A stretch of DNA of 64,000 bases from JAWKIJ01 sp041394325 (GCA_041394325.1 JAWKIJ010000001.1:1-64000); one strand, 5' to 3'; shown: positions 47,341-56,726, numbered from the stretch's first letter. Notes: a model not told the origin generated them from the sequence alone. A program made the numbers and translations.

Positions 47341-47799
47341 GTGAAGGTTTCGACCCGGGGCGACTACGCGGCCCGCGCGCTGCTGTCACTGGCGCTTCAC
47401 GCCACCGACGGCCCGACCTCGGTCCGCGACATGGCCGAGCGCACCGGGTTGCCCCAGCCCTACCTCGAACAGATCCTGCTGGCGCTCAAAGGCGCAGGCC
47501 TCGTGCGCTCCAAGCGCGGCGTCGGCGGCGGTTACCTGTTGGCCCGCGACCCCTCCGAGATCACCCTCGCAGAGGTCGTCAGCGCGGTCGACGGACCCAT
47601 CCAGGCGGGCGACTTCGGCGAACCGCACACCAACGGCGCGTGCGACCACGAGGGCCAGTGCGTCCTCTTGTCGATCTGGGGCGAGGTGGGAGCCGCGATG
47701 CGCGAACTGCTCGGCGGCTTCACGCTCGCCCAACTCGCGGCGATGACCACCGGAGCGGCCGAGTGGCCCACGTTGTCCCGCTCCGGCCCGACCGCGTAG
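47341..47799 (+). CDS. Rrf2-family transcription regulator, probably Fe-S binding
   Basis: A 152-aa winged-helix regulator. The N-terminus reads KVSTRGDYAARALLSLA, the recognition helix lies in TGLPQPYLEQILLALKGAGLVRSKRGVGGGY, and the second half has two of the Cys residues expected for an iron-sulphur cluster (GACDHEGQCVLLSIW). Rrf2 proteins such as IscR and RsrR sense Fe-S status or redox. Only two Cys are seen in the usual three-ligand loop, so cluster binding is probable rather than certain. GTG 47341 is the family start. Confidence 0.88.
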   Translation: MKVSTRGDYAARALLSLALHATDGPTSVRDMAERTGLPQPYLEQILLALKGAGLVRSKRGVGGGYLLARDPSEITLAEVVSAVDGPIQAGDFGEPHTNGACDHEGQCVLLSIWGEVGAAMRELLGGFTLAQLAAMTTGAAEWPTLSRSGPTA

Positions 47800-47805
47800 C
47801 TCCGG

Positions 47806-48756
47806 TCACGGCGTTGCCCCGAGCGCCTCCAGGCACGAACGGAGGTCGTCGGGCAACGGGGCTTCGAACTCCACCGCCTCGCCGGAGCCGGGATGGTCGA
47901 AACGGAGCCGCCGGGCGTGCAGGAACGGCCGGGCGAGTCCGAGCGGAGGACGACGTCCGCCGTAGAGATCGTCACCGACGACCGGATGGCCGATGCTGCG
48001 GAGGTGGACCCGGATCTGATGGGTGCGTCCGGTCTCGAGCGAGACGTCGAGCCGGGTGAGCACTCGATCCCCGTCCAGGTGCGCGCGAACGGCGAAATTG
48101 GTGCGGGCATACCGTCCGTCGCTGGTCACCGCCATCCTCAGCGGATTTCGCCGCGACCGTCCGACCGGCGCGTCGATCGAACCCACCGCGGTCGCCACAC
48201 GCCCCCACACCAGTGCCTCGTAGTCGCGGGTGACGTCGTGGGTGGCGAGTTGATCCACCAGGTCGAGGTAGGCGCGTTCGCTGCGCGCCAACACCATCAG
48301 CCCCGACGTGCCCTTGTCGAGGCGGTGCACGATCCCAGGTCGGTGCACTTCGCCGACGCCCGCCATGTCGGGCCAGCGGGCGACGGCGCCGTTGACGAGC
48401 GTTTCCCCGGCGTGGCCCGGCGCGGGGTGCACCACCAACCCGGCGGGCTTGTCGATCACGACGACGTCGTCGTCCTCGTACACGACCTCGAACACCACCG
48501 ATTCGTCCGCGTGCGGCATGTCGGGTGTGCGCCGCGGATCACGGTCGACCACGAGTCGGGCGCCCTCGGCCGCCCGCGTCGAGGGTTTCGTCACGACCCG
48601 GCCGTCGAGATGGACCGATCCGTCGGTGACCGAGGACGCCGCCTCGGCCCTGGTGCAGTCGGTGAGGAGCGCGACCAGTCGATCGACCCGCTCCCCGCTC
48701 AGGGCCGACGGAATCGTCTCGTCGACGAATGCGGCGTCGCCGGGCCGGGAATTCAT
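47806..48756 (-). CDS. rluD: 23S rRNA pseudouridine synthase, RluD-type
   Basis: A 316-aa protein with an N-terminal S4-like RNA-binding part (ERVDRLVALLTDCTRAEAASSV) and the pseudouridine synthase domain with catalytic motif HRLDKGTSG (Asp147), RDYEALVWG and LETGRTHQIRVHL. It modifies uridines of the helix 69 region of 23S rRNA in well-studied bacteria. It follows lspA by 13 bases, the common lspA-rluD pair. The frame is intact. Confidence 0.93.
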   Translation of the reverse strand: MNSRPGDAAFVDETIPSALSGERVDRLVALLTDCTRAEAASSVTDGSVHLDGRVVTKPSTRAAEGARLVVDRDPRRTPDMPHADESVVFEVVYEDDDVVVIDKPAGLVVHPAPGHAGETLVNGAVARWPDMAGVGEVHRPGIVHRLDKGTSGLMVLARSERAYLDLVDQLATHDVTRDYEALVWGRVATAVGSIDAPVGRSRRNPLRMAVTSDGRYARTNFAVRAHLDGDRVLTRLDVSLETGRTHQIRVHLRSIGHPVVGDDLYGGRRPPLGLARPFLHARRLRFDHPGSGEAVEFEAPLPDDLRSCLEALGATP

Positions 48757-48769
48757 CGGTGACAGGGCA

Positions 48770-49339
48770 TCAGGACGTGCCGTCGCCGATGTCGTCGGGC
48801 ATTCGCCACATCAGGACGGCCAACGCGATACCACCGACCACCACGCAGGAGTCCGCGACGTTGAACGTCGCCCAGAACCGGCTGTAGAGGAAATCGACGA
48901 CTGCTCCCCCCATGAAACCGCGCGGGCCCGGAGTGACCGACGCCCTGAACGCCCGGTCCACCAGGTTGCCCAGCGCGCCTCCGACCACGACACCGACGAC
49001 CACCCGACCCACCGGGGTCATCCGTCGGGAGAACAGCACGAGCGTGACGACGATCGCGAGCGCGACGAGCGAGATCACCACACCACGCCCCCACCCCACG
49101 CTGAAGGCCATCCCCTGGTTGTGGGCGAGGCAGAATCCAACGAGAGGACGCTCGTTCAACTCGACGCAACGACGGAGACCCGTGGCCCACGTCTTGGTGA
49201 GCTGATCGACGACGATCACCAACCCGGCCGCGGCGATCAATCCCCCGAACCTCGACAGGACCGACGTGCCCCCCGGGCTCGGAGGTGCCGTCGGCACACG
49301 CGGCTCCACCGACTCGTCGGCCTCGGTCGGGTCGGTCAC
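48770..49339 (-). CDS. lspA: lipoprotein signal peptidase II
   Basis: A 189-aa membrane aspartyl protease that cleaves lipoprotein signal peptides after diacylglyceryl transfer. Four membrane segments are seen, with the catalytic Asp pair in GNLVDRAFR and FNVADSCV. VVDQLTKTWA and AHNQGMAFS are also conserved. GTG 49339 adds a 30-residue acidic/Pro-rich N-terminal tail before the first segment, longer than usual; a start further in is possible. It lies just after the DksA-like gene. Confidence 0.92.
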   Translation of the reverse strand: MTDPTEADESVEPRVPTAPPSPGGTSVLSRFGGLIAAAGLVIVVDQLTKTWATGLRRCVELNERPLVGFCLAHNQGMAFSVGWGRGVVISLVALAIVVTLVLFSRRMTPVGRVVVGVVVGGALGNLVDRAFRASVTPGPRGFMGGAVVDFLYSRFWATFNVADSCVVVGGIALAVLMWRMPDDIGDGTS

Positions 49340-49346
49340 CGCTGCG

Positions 49347-50228
49347 TCAGAGGCGTCCGAAGCCACCGACCTTGTACTCCACACGTTCGACGGCCCACGG
49401 GATCGCCTCGAGACGCTCAGCCGGAATTGCGAGGCCGGACACGACGCAGATCCCGTAGGTGCCCGCGTCGATCCTCGCCAGCGCCGCGTCGATGTCCTCC
49501 ACGGTCTGGCGCGCACGGGCGCTCAGCTCGAGGTCCTGGTCGCGTTCGACTGCGAGGCTGTCTCCCTCGCCCGACTCCTCGTCGAACTGGACGTCACCCG
49601 GTTCGCGATTGGCGGTGAGTGCCTGCGCCTCGGCCATGAGGACGTCGGCCTGTTGGGCGTACTGGCTGCGTTCCTCGAGCAACAGCTTCCGTTGTGCCTC
49701 GAGGAACTTCTTGTCGAAGGGAGTCGACGTGAGTCGGTCTTGGGCAGGTGGGGTGCGCAACAGCCCGCCTACGGGCCTCGGTGCCGCCGCCTTGGCCGGA
49801 GCCTTCGCAGGAGCCTTCGCCGCTTTCGCCACCGACTTGGCCGGAGCCTTCGCAGGAGCCTTCACCGCCTTGGCCGCCGACTTGGCCGGAGCCTTCGCAG
49901 GAGCCTTCACCGCTTTCGCCGCCGACTTGGCCGGAGCCTTCGCAGGAGCCTTCACCGCCGGACGTTTCGCAGTGGTCTTGGTCACGGAATCCTTCTTCGA
50001 GCCGGACCGCTTCGCCGACGGAGCGGTCGATGTCTTGTTCGCCGCGGAAGATGCCCGCGGTGAGGTCGAACGCTTCTTCGGCCCGGTACCCCGCTTCGCG
50101 GTGGAACCGTCGTCGGCACCCGTGGAGGCCGGTCGCCGTGTCGTCGTCGGACCCTTCGTCGACGGGCTCTTCCCCGTTCTCTGTGCGGTCTTCACCAACG
50201 ACGCCAGACGGCTCGAGAGTCGTGCCAC
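49347..50228 (-). CDS. TraR/DksA-family protein with AKP-repeat basic N-terminus
   Basis: A 293-aa two-part protein. Residues 1-150 are very basic and Lys/Ala/Pro/Ser-rich, with four KAPAKAPAK repeats, resembling histone H1-like tails that bind nucleic acid. Residues 165-293 match the DksA/TraR family: a coiled-coil hairpin (FLEAQRKLLLEERSQYAQQADVLMAEAQAL, quoted in part as FLEAQRKLLLEER) and the zinc-finger position GTYGICVVSGLAIPAERLEAIPWA. Only one of the four usual Cys residues remains, so zinc binding is lost, as in Cys-poor DksA relatives. It could modulate RNA polymerase through the secondary channel. Confidence 0.85.
   Translation of the reverse strand: MARLSSRLASLVKTAQRTGKSPSTKGPTTTRRPASTGADDGSTAKRGTGPKKRSTSPRASSAANKTSTAPSAKRSGSKKDSVTKTTAKRPAVKAPAKAPAKSAAKAVKAPAKAPAKSAAKAVKAPAKAPAKSVAKAAKAPAKAPAKAAAPRPVGGLLRTPPAQDRLTSTPFDKKFLEAQRKLLLEERSQYAQQADVLMAEAQALTANREPGDVQFDEESGEGDSLAVERDQDLELSARARQTVEDIDAALARIDAGTYGICVVSGLAIPAERLEAIPWAVERVEYKVGGFGRL
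49791..49970 (-). repeat. four tandem 45-bp repeats encoding KAPAKAPAK units
   Basis: CTTGGCCGGAGCCTTCGCAG recurs at 49791, 49836, 49881 and 49926, exactly 45 bp apart, inside the DksA-like gene. Each unit encodes 15 residues with the KAPAKAPAK core. Near-perfect DNA-level identity suggests recent expansion or ongoing slippage, so copy number may vary between strains. Confidence 0.9.
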
Positions 50229-50313
50229 GCGTGAACCTCCCTCAGAAGTCGGGCGATCCTATCCGCGAGGTGCCCGAGCTACTGCACTCCCCGGGGGATC
50301 GGCGTCACATCCA

Positions 50314-51615
50314 TCAGGAACGGCGACCGAAGCGTCGCGCCTTCGGAGGCTCGTCGGCGTCGAAGAACGCCGCCATCTGGTCGTCGCCCTCGGCACCGTC
50401 GGGTTGGTTCACGGCCAGCTTGAGCTCACGGGTGTACTTGTCCTCCGACGGACTCGACGTCGCCTCACCGGAAGGCTCCGCCGGATGGAAGGCCTCGAGA
50501 TCGGACCAGCTACCGGGCCCCCAGGGATCGGACGCCGACACCGACGACGAGCCGCCCGACTCCAGCCAGTCGACGTCGACGGCGCGCGCCGGCTCCCGAA
50601 ACGCCTGCACCTCGTCATCGGCGGTGTCGAAGGGCGAGGGGGTGAACGCCGCCGCATCGCCCGGGTCGGCCGTGAAGGCCGACTCCTGATGGGCGTCACC
50701 CGGGGCGGAGAATCCCGAGAACCCCGACCCGTCGGCGGGTTCGGACTCGACGGGCCCGCTCGCCGACCACGTGTCGTCGAACGAGAAGGCGGTATCGGCC
50801 TCCACCCCGCCGGAAGGCTCCGTCGTCGTGTACCCGGCGTCGACGTCCTCCCGCACGGGCCGCTCCGTCGTCGTGTTCGCGGTGGCCGCCGTCTCGTTCG
50901 CACCCCCGCCCGCGTCTGCAGCGATCGACGGGCCTCGGCCGGAAACGCCGGGTTCCGGTCGGAAGAGGCCGGTGGGATCGTCGACGATCTCGCCGATCGA
51001 GCGGTGCACCTCGGCCAACGCCGCGAGATGTGTCTCGAAGCGACTACGGGCCGCGGTGACCTGCTCCTCGATCCGGTCCCGATCTGACTCGATCGTCTCG
51101 ATACCGGCGAGCGCGGCCGCACGCCGTTCGGCGAACTCACGCTCGACCTCGATCGCAACCCTGGCGGTCGACTTCTCGGCCGCCTCGTGTGCGTCCCGGC
51201 GCACCCGCTCGCTCTCGGCGACGGCATCTGCGTGGAGCCGGTCTGCCTCGGTTCGAGCGTCCTGCAGGAGCTGATCGGCCTCGGCCCTGGCCTCCGCGAC
51301 CGCCTGATCGGCCGCACGCTGCGCGACGACGAGCGCCCGAGCGGTTGCCATGACCTCCGCGCCGTCATCACGGGGCTCGACCGGTCCGCCGCCGCCCGCG
51401 ACGGCGGACCCCGAAGCGGGGGCCGCGGTCGCCTTCAACTCCGCCACCGCGCGTTCGGCGACCTCGGCACGGTGGGTGACGTCGTGGAGGCTCTTGTTGA
51501 GCTCGGCGATGGTGGCGCCGACCCGCTCGAGGAAGTCATCCACCTCATCGGGGTCGTAGCCGCGGAACTTCTCGGAGAAGTCCACCTGCTCGATGACCTG
51601 GGGCGTGATCGTCAT
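50314..51615 (-). CDS. divIVA: DivIVA/Wag31-like polar growth protein
   Basis: A 433-aa coiled-coil protein. The N-terminal lipid-binding DivIVA motif is DFSEKFRGYDPDEVDDFLERV; residues 95-205 form a long Ala/Glu/Arg coiled coil (EADQLLQDARTEADRLHADA). The last 200 residues are an acidic, Ser/Gly-rich low-complexity tail ending RRFGRRS. DivIVA recruits wall synthesis to sites of curved membrane. Its place next to sepF is conserved in Gram-positive bacteria; a yggT gene, usual between them, is absent. Confidence 0.88.
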   Translation of the reverse strand: MTITPQVIEQVDFSEKFRGYDPDEVDDFLERVGATIAELNKSLHDVTHRAEVAERAVAELKATAAPASGSAVAGGGGPVEPRDDGAEVMATARALVVAQRAADQAVAEARAEADQLLQDARTEADRLHADAVAESERVRRDAHEAAEKSTARVAIEVEREFAERRAAALAGIETIESDRDRIEEQVTAARSRFETHLAALAEVHRSIGEIVDDPTGLFRPEPGVSGRGPSIAADAGGGANETAATANTTTERPVREDVDAGYTTTEPSGGVEADTAFSFDDTWSASGPVESEPADGSGFSGFSAPGDAHQESAFTADPGDAAAFTPSPFDTADDEVQAFREPARAVDVDWLESGGSSSVSASDPWGPGSWSDLEAFHPAEPSGEATSSPSEDKYTRELKLAVNQPDGAEGDDQMAAFFDADEPPKARRFGRRS

Positions 51616-51731
51616 AGGGCGAAAGCCTAGCGACGCCTCATTCGAAATCGACGCGACCCGTCGGCGGACTTCCCGGTCGAGTCAGGTGAATCGGTGCGGT
51701 GTGGACACAAGCCGCCGCACGGAGCATCCGC

Positions 51732-52382
51732 TCAGTCGGAGCGATCGGCGACGGCTCGCCGGCGATCCTCCTCGCTCAGATCGGCACCCTCGGGGAGCAG
51801 CACGTAGGTGTGATGACCGACGAAGTCGACGCGGTATCCCTGGCTGTATGCGGCGCCGCTGGAGAAGTCGACGAGTCGACGCCGCAACCCGGCATCCAAC
51901 CCGTTGAGTTGCAGGATGACGATCTGGCCGCGGCGGACCGCGTCGCCGACCTCCTGAGCGTCGTTGTAGGTCGAGGGAACCACCACCTGGGTCGGCGAAG
52001 GAGCGGACACGGGTCGGACCGACCCGCCGGAACGGACGGGCTCGGGTGCGACGGCGTTGCCGGCACGGGGCCGGGGGGCGGTGGTCGAGGACGGCAACAC
52101 CCGCACCGAGCCCGAACCCTCCGACGCGTCCCCCCAGTCCGGGGCCGCCACAGTGCGTCGTTGAGCCCCGGTGTGAGCCGACTGGCCCGCGGCCGCCGGC
52201 CTCACGGGCTCACGCGGACCGACATCAGGCGACACCGCTTCGCGGAGGTCGACGGAGTGCTCCGCGGCATCGTCATAGCCGTAGTCGTCGTCGTAGCCAC
52301 CGGCGTACATGCCGTCGGCGTCGTACTCCTCGTCGACGCCGAGACCCAGCCAGTTGATGCTCTTCCTCAGGATGCCAGGCAT
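51732..52382 (-). CDS. sepF: cell-division protein SepF
   Basis: A 216-aa protein that anchors FtsZ to the membrane. An N-terminal membrane-targeting helix (MPGILRKSINWLGLG) is followed by an acidic/Tyr-rich and Pro-rich linker to about 125, then the SepF core fold (STYNDAQEVGDAVRRGQIVILQLNGLD, FSSGAAYSQGYRVDFVGHHTYVLLP). In lineages without ftsA, such as this one, SepF is the main FtsZ anchor. Nothing else was seen in the 217 bp between it and the yggS-type gene. Confidence 0.92.
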   Translation of the reverse strand: MPGILRKSINWLGLGVDEEYDADGMYAGGYDDDYGYDDAAEHSVDLREAVSPDVGPREPVRPAAAGQSAHTGAQRRTVAAPDWGDASEGSGSVRVLPSSTTAPRPRAGNAVAPEPVRSGGSVRPVSAPSPTQVVVPSTYNDAQEVGDAVRRGQIVILQLNGLDAGLRRRLVDFSSGAAYSQGYRVDFVGHHTYVLLPEGADLSEEDRRRAVADRSD

Positions 52383-52599
52383 CGTCGATCCTCTCCTCGG
52401 CCCCCGCCGGGGGTGCTACAGCTTCGCGCGACGGTCATGATGGTGGACGAAAGGTCGGCGCCGCCCGTGCCACGGCACCATCGGGCGGTCGAGCCGCCCG
52501 AACGGAGTGGTACCAGAGTGCCACGAAGCGCCGGTTCGCGCCCAGCCGGGAGTCGACGACCCGCCGCGTGCGCCGCGAATCCCGCCCCGTTGGGGAGGA

Positions 52600-53337
52600 T
52601 CAGCGCCTCTCCGAGCGCACACCGAAGATCGAGCTGCCGATGCGCACCATCGTCGAACCCTCGGCGATCGCAATCTCCAGATCGTCGGACATGCCCATCG
52701 AACAGATGGCCAGGGACCAGCGATCACAGAGCCCACGGAGCCGCGCGAAGGCGGACCCCCGTCGGCGGTCGTCCGCGAGCGGCGCAACCCCCATGACCCC
52801 CCTCACGTCGATCCCCGCGGCGAGGGCCGCCTCGATCAGGCCGTCGGCGTCGTCCCACCCGACCCCGCCCCGGTGGGCCTCGCCGGACAGGTTGACCTGC
52901 ACGAGCGCACGGATCCCGGGCAGGGCACGTGCGAGCGCCGTCACGAGGGACGGTCGGTCCAGGGTCTGCACGAGCTCCAACTGCGGCACCTCGCGAGCGA
53001 GGCGATTGACCTTGTTCGTCTGCAACGGCCCGATGAGATGCCACCGAAGGTCCACAGCACCGGAGCCCGGCGTAGAGGCGCCGGCGACCCCCGCGACCTT
53101 GTCGGCCAGCTCGGCAGGACGGTTCTCTCCGACGTCGGTGACTCCGAGCTCGGCGGCGAGTACCACATCGCTCGCCGGTCTGGTCTTGGTGACCGCGACC
53201 AGATCGACCGCACCCGGAGCCGACACGGCATCGATCCGGGCCCGGACCCGGCGGAGCCCATCGGCGATCTCGGAGCGACGCCGCGAGATCGGGTCGTCCG
53301 GATCCTGTCCGCGGCCCGGCGCCATGGCCGACGTCAC
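52600..53337 (-). CDS. YggS/PROSC-family PLP homeostasis protein
   Basis: A 245-aa alanine-racemase-fold protein that binds pyridoxal phosphate without known catalysis and buffers cellular PLP. The PLP-Lys motif is VDLVAVTKTRP, with DVGENRPAEL, WHLIGPLQTNK, LVQVNLSGE, MGVAPLADD and SMGMSDDLEIAI following. The start is GTG 53337, overlapping the pgeF TGA (GTGA). Position between pgeF and sepF is the usual one in actinobacterial division clusters. Confidence 0.92.
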   Translation of the reverse strand: MTSAMAPGRGQDPDDPISRRRSEIADGLRRVRARIDAVSAPGAVDLVAVTKTRPASDVVLAAELGVTDVGENRPAELADKVAGVAGASTPGSGAVDLRWHLIGPLQTNKVNRLAREVPQLELVQTLDRPSLVTALARALPGIRALVQVNLSGEAHRGGVGWDDADGLIEAALAAGIDVRGVMGVAPLADDRRRGSAFARLRGLCDRWSLAICSMGMSDDLEIAIAEGSTMVRIGSSIFGVRSERR

Positions 53338-54080
53338 GCCGACTCCACCCAGATCACCGAGCACTGCCGCTCCCGATCCCGACGTGCCCGCCACGAGTAG
53401 AAGCGTGGCGCCCCGCCGAGGATCGTCGACGCGGTGCACAATTGCGCCATCGGCCCGTCGACGAGCCCGTCGACCGTCACACGCTCGATCCTCAGGGCGG
53501 TCCGCGTCGCGGCGGCGAGGTCGAGGGCCGGTTCGCCGTGATGGGTCGAGGCGACGACATCGGGACCGAAGCGCAGCGCCATGGTGGTGAGATCGGCGGC
53601 CGAGAACTCGTAGTGTCCGGGCAGGATGTGGGGTCCGATCGCCGCACCGATCGACCGCGCCCCCTCTTCTCGCATCGCGGCGACGGTCGCCTCCACCACA
53701 CCGTCGTACAGGCCGCGCCATCCAGCGTGAACCGCCGCCACGACCGGTCGGTCGCCACCGGAGCGGGCGGCGTCGGTCGACCAGAGAAGGATCGGCACGC
53801 AGTCGGCCGTCTGAACCGCCAGCGGCGTGCCGGGTTCGGCCGATACCAGGGCGTCGCCCTCGGCTCCCGCGACCGGATCCCCGCCCCCGACCCTCACCAC
53901 GGTGCTTCCGTGGACCTGACGGAGCCACGCCCACCGGCCCGCCGCGACCGCGGCGCGACGGTGGCGCAGCGCCTCGGGTTCGGCGGCGCCGACCGCGGGC
54001 ACCGCGAAGTCGCCGTCGGCTCGCTCGGTGAACGCCAGCCGGATCCTCGCCGGTCCGACGTCGACGTGGTGCGTGATCAC
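53334..54080 (-). CDS. pgeF: peptidoglycan editing factor PgeF (DUF152, laccase-domain)
   Basis: A 248-aa protein that in other bacteria removes wrongly incorporated L-Ser from peptidoglycan precursors; the same fold was earlier called multicopper polyphenol oxidase. Metal-site motifs are TADCVPIL (Cys), AAVHAGWRG (His) and the third His in GPHILPGHYEF. The N-terminus ITHHVDVGPARIRLAFTERADGD is typical. The gene follows ftsZ by 99 bp and overlaps the yggS-type gene. Confidence 0.92.
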   Translation of the reverse strand: MITHHVDVGPARIRLAFTERADGDFAVPAVGAAEPEALRHRRAAVAAGRWAWLRQVHGSTVVRVGGGDPVAGAEGDALVSAEPGTPLAVQTADCVPILLWSTDAARSGGDRPVVAAVHAGWRGLYDGVVEATVAAMREEGARSIGAAIGPHILPGHYEFSAADLTTMALRFGPDVVASTHHGEPALDLAAATRTALRIERVTVDGLVDGPMAQLCTASTILGGAPRFYSWRARRDRERQCSVIWVESA

Positions 54081-54179
54081 CGCCCGCAGCCCACGAGGTG
54101 CCCATGAGGGGCGGGGCGACCGACGCGTGTCGATGAGCCCGGTGCGGGGACGTCGCTGCAGGACACTCCAGCGGGCGAC

Positions 54180-55277
54180 TCAGCGCAGGAAAGTGGGCAG
54201 GTCGTCGTCGTCGATTTCGTCGTCGTCGTCCTCGGCGAACGGATCGCGGATCGGAGTGTCGTCGGAGCGGGACCGCGTGGCCGTTTCCTTCGACGGCTTG
54301 CGACCGGATCGCGCACGGCCGGCGTCCTCCCAGCGTTCGAAGCCGGTGGCGATCACCGTGATGCGGAACTCGTCGCCCATCTCGTCGTCGATGGTCGTAC
54401 CGAAGATGACCATCGAGTCGGGGTGCGCCACCTCGTAGACGACCGAGGCCGCCTTGTTGACCTCGACGAGGGTGAGGTCCGAGCCGCCGCAGATGTTCAG
54501 CAGGATGCCACGCGCACCCTCGATCTCGGACTCGAGCAACGGCGACTCGATCGCGGCACGAGCGGCCAACTCCGCTCGATCCTCACCGGATGCGGTGCCC
54601 ACGCCCAACAACGCGGTGCCGGCATCGGCCATGATCGTCTTCACGTCGGCGAAGTCGGTGTTGATCAGGCCGGGTGTGGTGATCAGATCGGTGACACCCT
54701 GCACACCCTGAAGGAGCACGTCGTCGGCCATCTTGAACGCGGTGAGTACCGAGGTCTTGTCGTTGACGACCGACAGGAGCCGGTCGTTGGGGATGACGAT
54801 CTGGGTGTCGACGCAGTCACGGAGCTCCTCGATCCCCTGTTCGGCGGCCATCGAGCGACGGCGACCCTCGAACATGAACGGCCTGGTGACCACCGCGATC
54901 GTCAGGGCGCCGATCGACTTGGCGATCTCGGCGACGACGGGGGCCGCTCCGGTGCCGGTTCCTCCACCCTCGCCGGCGGTGATGAAGACCATGTCGGCGC
55001 CGCGCAGCACGTCCTCGATGTCGGCCCGGTGGTCCTCGGCCGCCTGCCGGCCGACCTCGGGCTTGGCCCCGGCGCCGAGGCCCCGCGTGACCTCCCGTCC
55101 GATGTCCAGCTTCACGTCGGCATCGCTCATGAGCAGTGCCTGGGCGTCGGTGTTCACGGCGATGAACTCCACGCCCCGCAGGCCTGCGTCGATCATCCGG
55201 TTCACGGCATTGCATCCGCCGCCGCCGATGCCGACCACCTTGATCACGGCCAGGTAGTTCTGCGGATTCTGTGCCAT
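54180..55277 (-). CDS. ftsZ: cell-division GTPase FtsZ
   Basis: A 365-aa tubulin homologue that forms the Z ring. The tubulin signature GGGTGTG is at 104-110, with the N-terminal nucleotide loop GIGGGGCNAVNRM and the T7-type loop region NTDFADVKTIM. The C-terminal peptide DDDDLPTFLR is the docking tail for SepF and others. A Lys/Arg-rich linker of about 40 residues precedes it. The frame is intact, unlike murB and murC upstream. Confidence 0.97.
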   Translation of the reverse strand: MAQNPQNYLAVIKVVGIGGGGCNAVNRMIDAGLRGVEFIAVNTDAQALLMSDADVKLDIGREVTRGLGAGAKPEVGRQAAEDHRADIEDVLRGADMVFITAGEGGGTGTGAAPVVAEIAKSIGALTIAVVTRPFMFEGRRRSMAAEQGIEELRDCVDTQIVIPNDRLLSVVNDKTSVLTAFKMADDVLLQGVQGVTDLITTPGLINTDFADVKTIMADAGTALLGVGTASGEDRAELAARAAIESPLLESEIEGARGILLNICGGSDLTLVEVNKAASVVYEVAHPDSMVIFGTTIDDEMGDEFRITVIATGFERWEDAGRARSGRKPSKETATRSRSDDTPIRDPFAEDDDDEIDDDDLPTFLR

Positions 55278-55436
55278 GGGCTTGGGGACCTCCGAGGGTC
55301 AACCGGTTTCGACGGTGCTGCAGGTTGGGGAATCGCGGTGCTCGGTCGTCACCGTCGGCGTGTCGGACGTGCACACGACCCCACCATCGTAGGAGAACCT
55401 CGATCTCAGGTCGAACGAGAGTGTTGGGGGTGAGGT

Positions 55437-56726
55437 TCAGGGTTGGGCCGCCCCGGGAGCATCGGGCGGCAGGTCGGCGTTGATGGGTGAAGTCGTGGGC
55501 GGTGCCGTGGTGGCCGGTTCGGCCACCGCCGGTGGAGGCGCCGTGGTGGCCGGCGCGGCCACCACGGGGGAAGGCGCCACCGCTGCCGGGGCGGCCTCCG
55601 GGACCGTCGGGGAAGCCGGGAGGGCGGTGGTGGGAACGGGCCATGCCATCGCCCGGGGGCTGCAGTCGGGGTCGCGGCGAATCACCGGTAGGTGCGCGAC
55701 ACGCACGTCGAGGAGGCACACGCCGCGAAGGTCGACCTTTCCGCTGAGCATCGCCCGCATCGAGTTGACCTTGGTGGCCGCACCCCGAAGACCGCCGAAT
55801 CGGACGATGCCGCCGTCGCTCAGATCGAAGGTGATCGAACCGTCGTTCGCGATGTGCATCCCCTTGAGATGCGCGGCCACGTCGAAGCCCATCGAGTCGA
55901 CGACGGCGAACGCGTCGGCGAACCGCTGCGGAAGCCGGCGTCCGACCGCGGTCCTCACGGGGCTCTCGGTGGTCGCCGTGAACAGCATCTCCCGGGCCGA
56001 CGCCCGACCGACGACCACTCCCCCTTCGGCGACCACGAGCCCACCCCCCGGGGTTGCGAGCACCCCCACCAACCGCCGATCGGTCGCGCGGATCTCGATG
56101 GTGGAGGGGAACCGCATGGTGACGACGACCCGTTGGAGACGGCGATCGCGACGGAGCGCCTCGGTGAGCGATCCCGAACGGACCAGCAACATCGGCGTGC
56201 CGGTCGAGACGCCGGTGAGACGTTCGACGTCGGCACGCGTCAGGGTCTTCGAGCCGATGATGTCGATGCGCCTCACCGTCAACGGTGGCGCGAACAACAC
56301 ACCCGCGCCCAACGCGACGAGGGCCACCACCATCCCCGCGACGACCGCGGTGCGCCGCAGACGAGGGAACCGCGGCACGGTCGGCCCGTCGTCGAGCAGA
56401 GCACCACCGACCGCGACATCGTCGGGGGTCACCTCGCGTACGCCCTCGCCGCCCCCCGATGGCGGCCCTGCCGATCCGAGGGTATTCCGTGCCCACCGGA
56501 AGCCGCCGGAAGGGACCATGAAGTCGGGTACGTCGCCGGAGCCGTCGAGGGTGTCGACCCGCTCCCGGTCCACGTCGTCGGGCGTGGTGCCGTCGTCGTC
56601 GACCAGGCTGCGGACCGGCCTGCCCTCGGGGTCGAGTTCGAGGAGGTCGACCTCGGGCCTCGCGGCGATCTCCCGTGCCAGTTCGCGCAGGTCCATTCGG
56701 CGTGTGTGCTCGAACCCCTCGGTCAC
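55437..56726 (-). CDS. ftsQ: cell-division protein FtsQ with long C-terminal low-complexity tail
   Basis: A 429-aa bitopic divisome protein. The 125-residue cytoplasmic part precedes one membrane segment (VVAGMVVALVALGAGVLFA), then the POTRA domain (LTVRRIDIIGSKTLTRADVERLTGV) and the beta domain (VVVTMRFPSTIEIRATDRRLVGV, GMHIANDGSITFDLSDG). The last 65 residues are Ala/Pro/Thr-rich and probably disordered outside the cell. The ATG overlaps the murB stop (ATGA). Confidence 0.92.
   Translation of the reverse strand: MTEGFEHTRRMDLRELAREIAARPEVDLLELDPEGRPVRSLVDDDGTTPDDVDRERVDTLDGSGDVPDFMVPSGGFRWARNTLGSAGPPSGGGEGVREVTPDDVAVGGALLDDGPTVPRFPRLRRTAVVAGMVVALVALGAGVLFAPPLTVRRIDIIGSKTLTRADVERLTGVSTGTPMLLVRSGSLTEALRRDRRLQRVVVTMRFPSTIEIRATDRRLVGVLATPGGGLVVAEGGVVVGRASAREMLFTATTESPVRTAVGRRLPQRFADAFAVVDSMGFDVAAHLKGMHIANDGSITFDLSDGGIVRFGGLRGAATKVNSMRAMLSGKVDLRGVCLLDVRVAHLPVIRRDPDCSPRAMAWPVPTTALPASPTVPEAAPAAVAPSPVVAAPATTAPPPAVAEPATTAPPTTSPINADLPPDAPGAAQP

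Noticed and set aside
49791..49970. Regular 45-bp repeats that could be taken for a CRISPR array
   Set aside because: No unique spacers; the repeats are in frame and encode KAPAKAPAK within the DksA-like protein.
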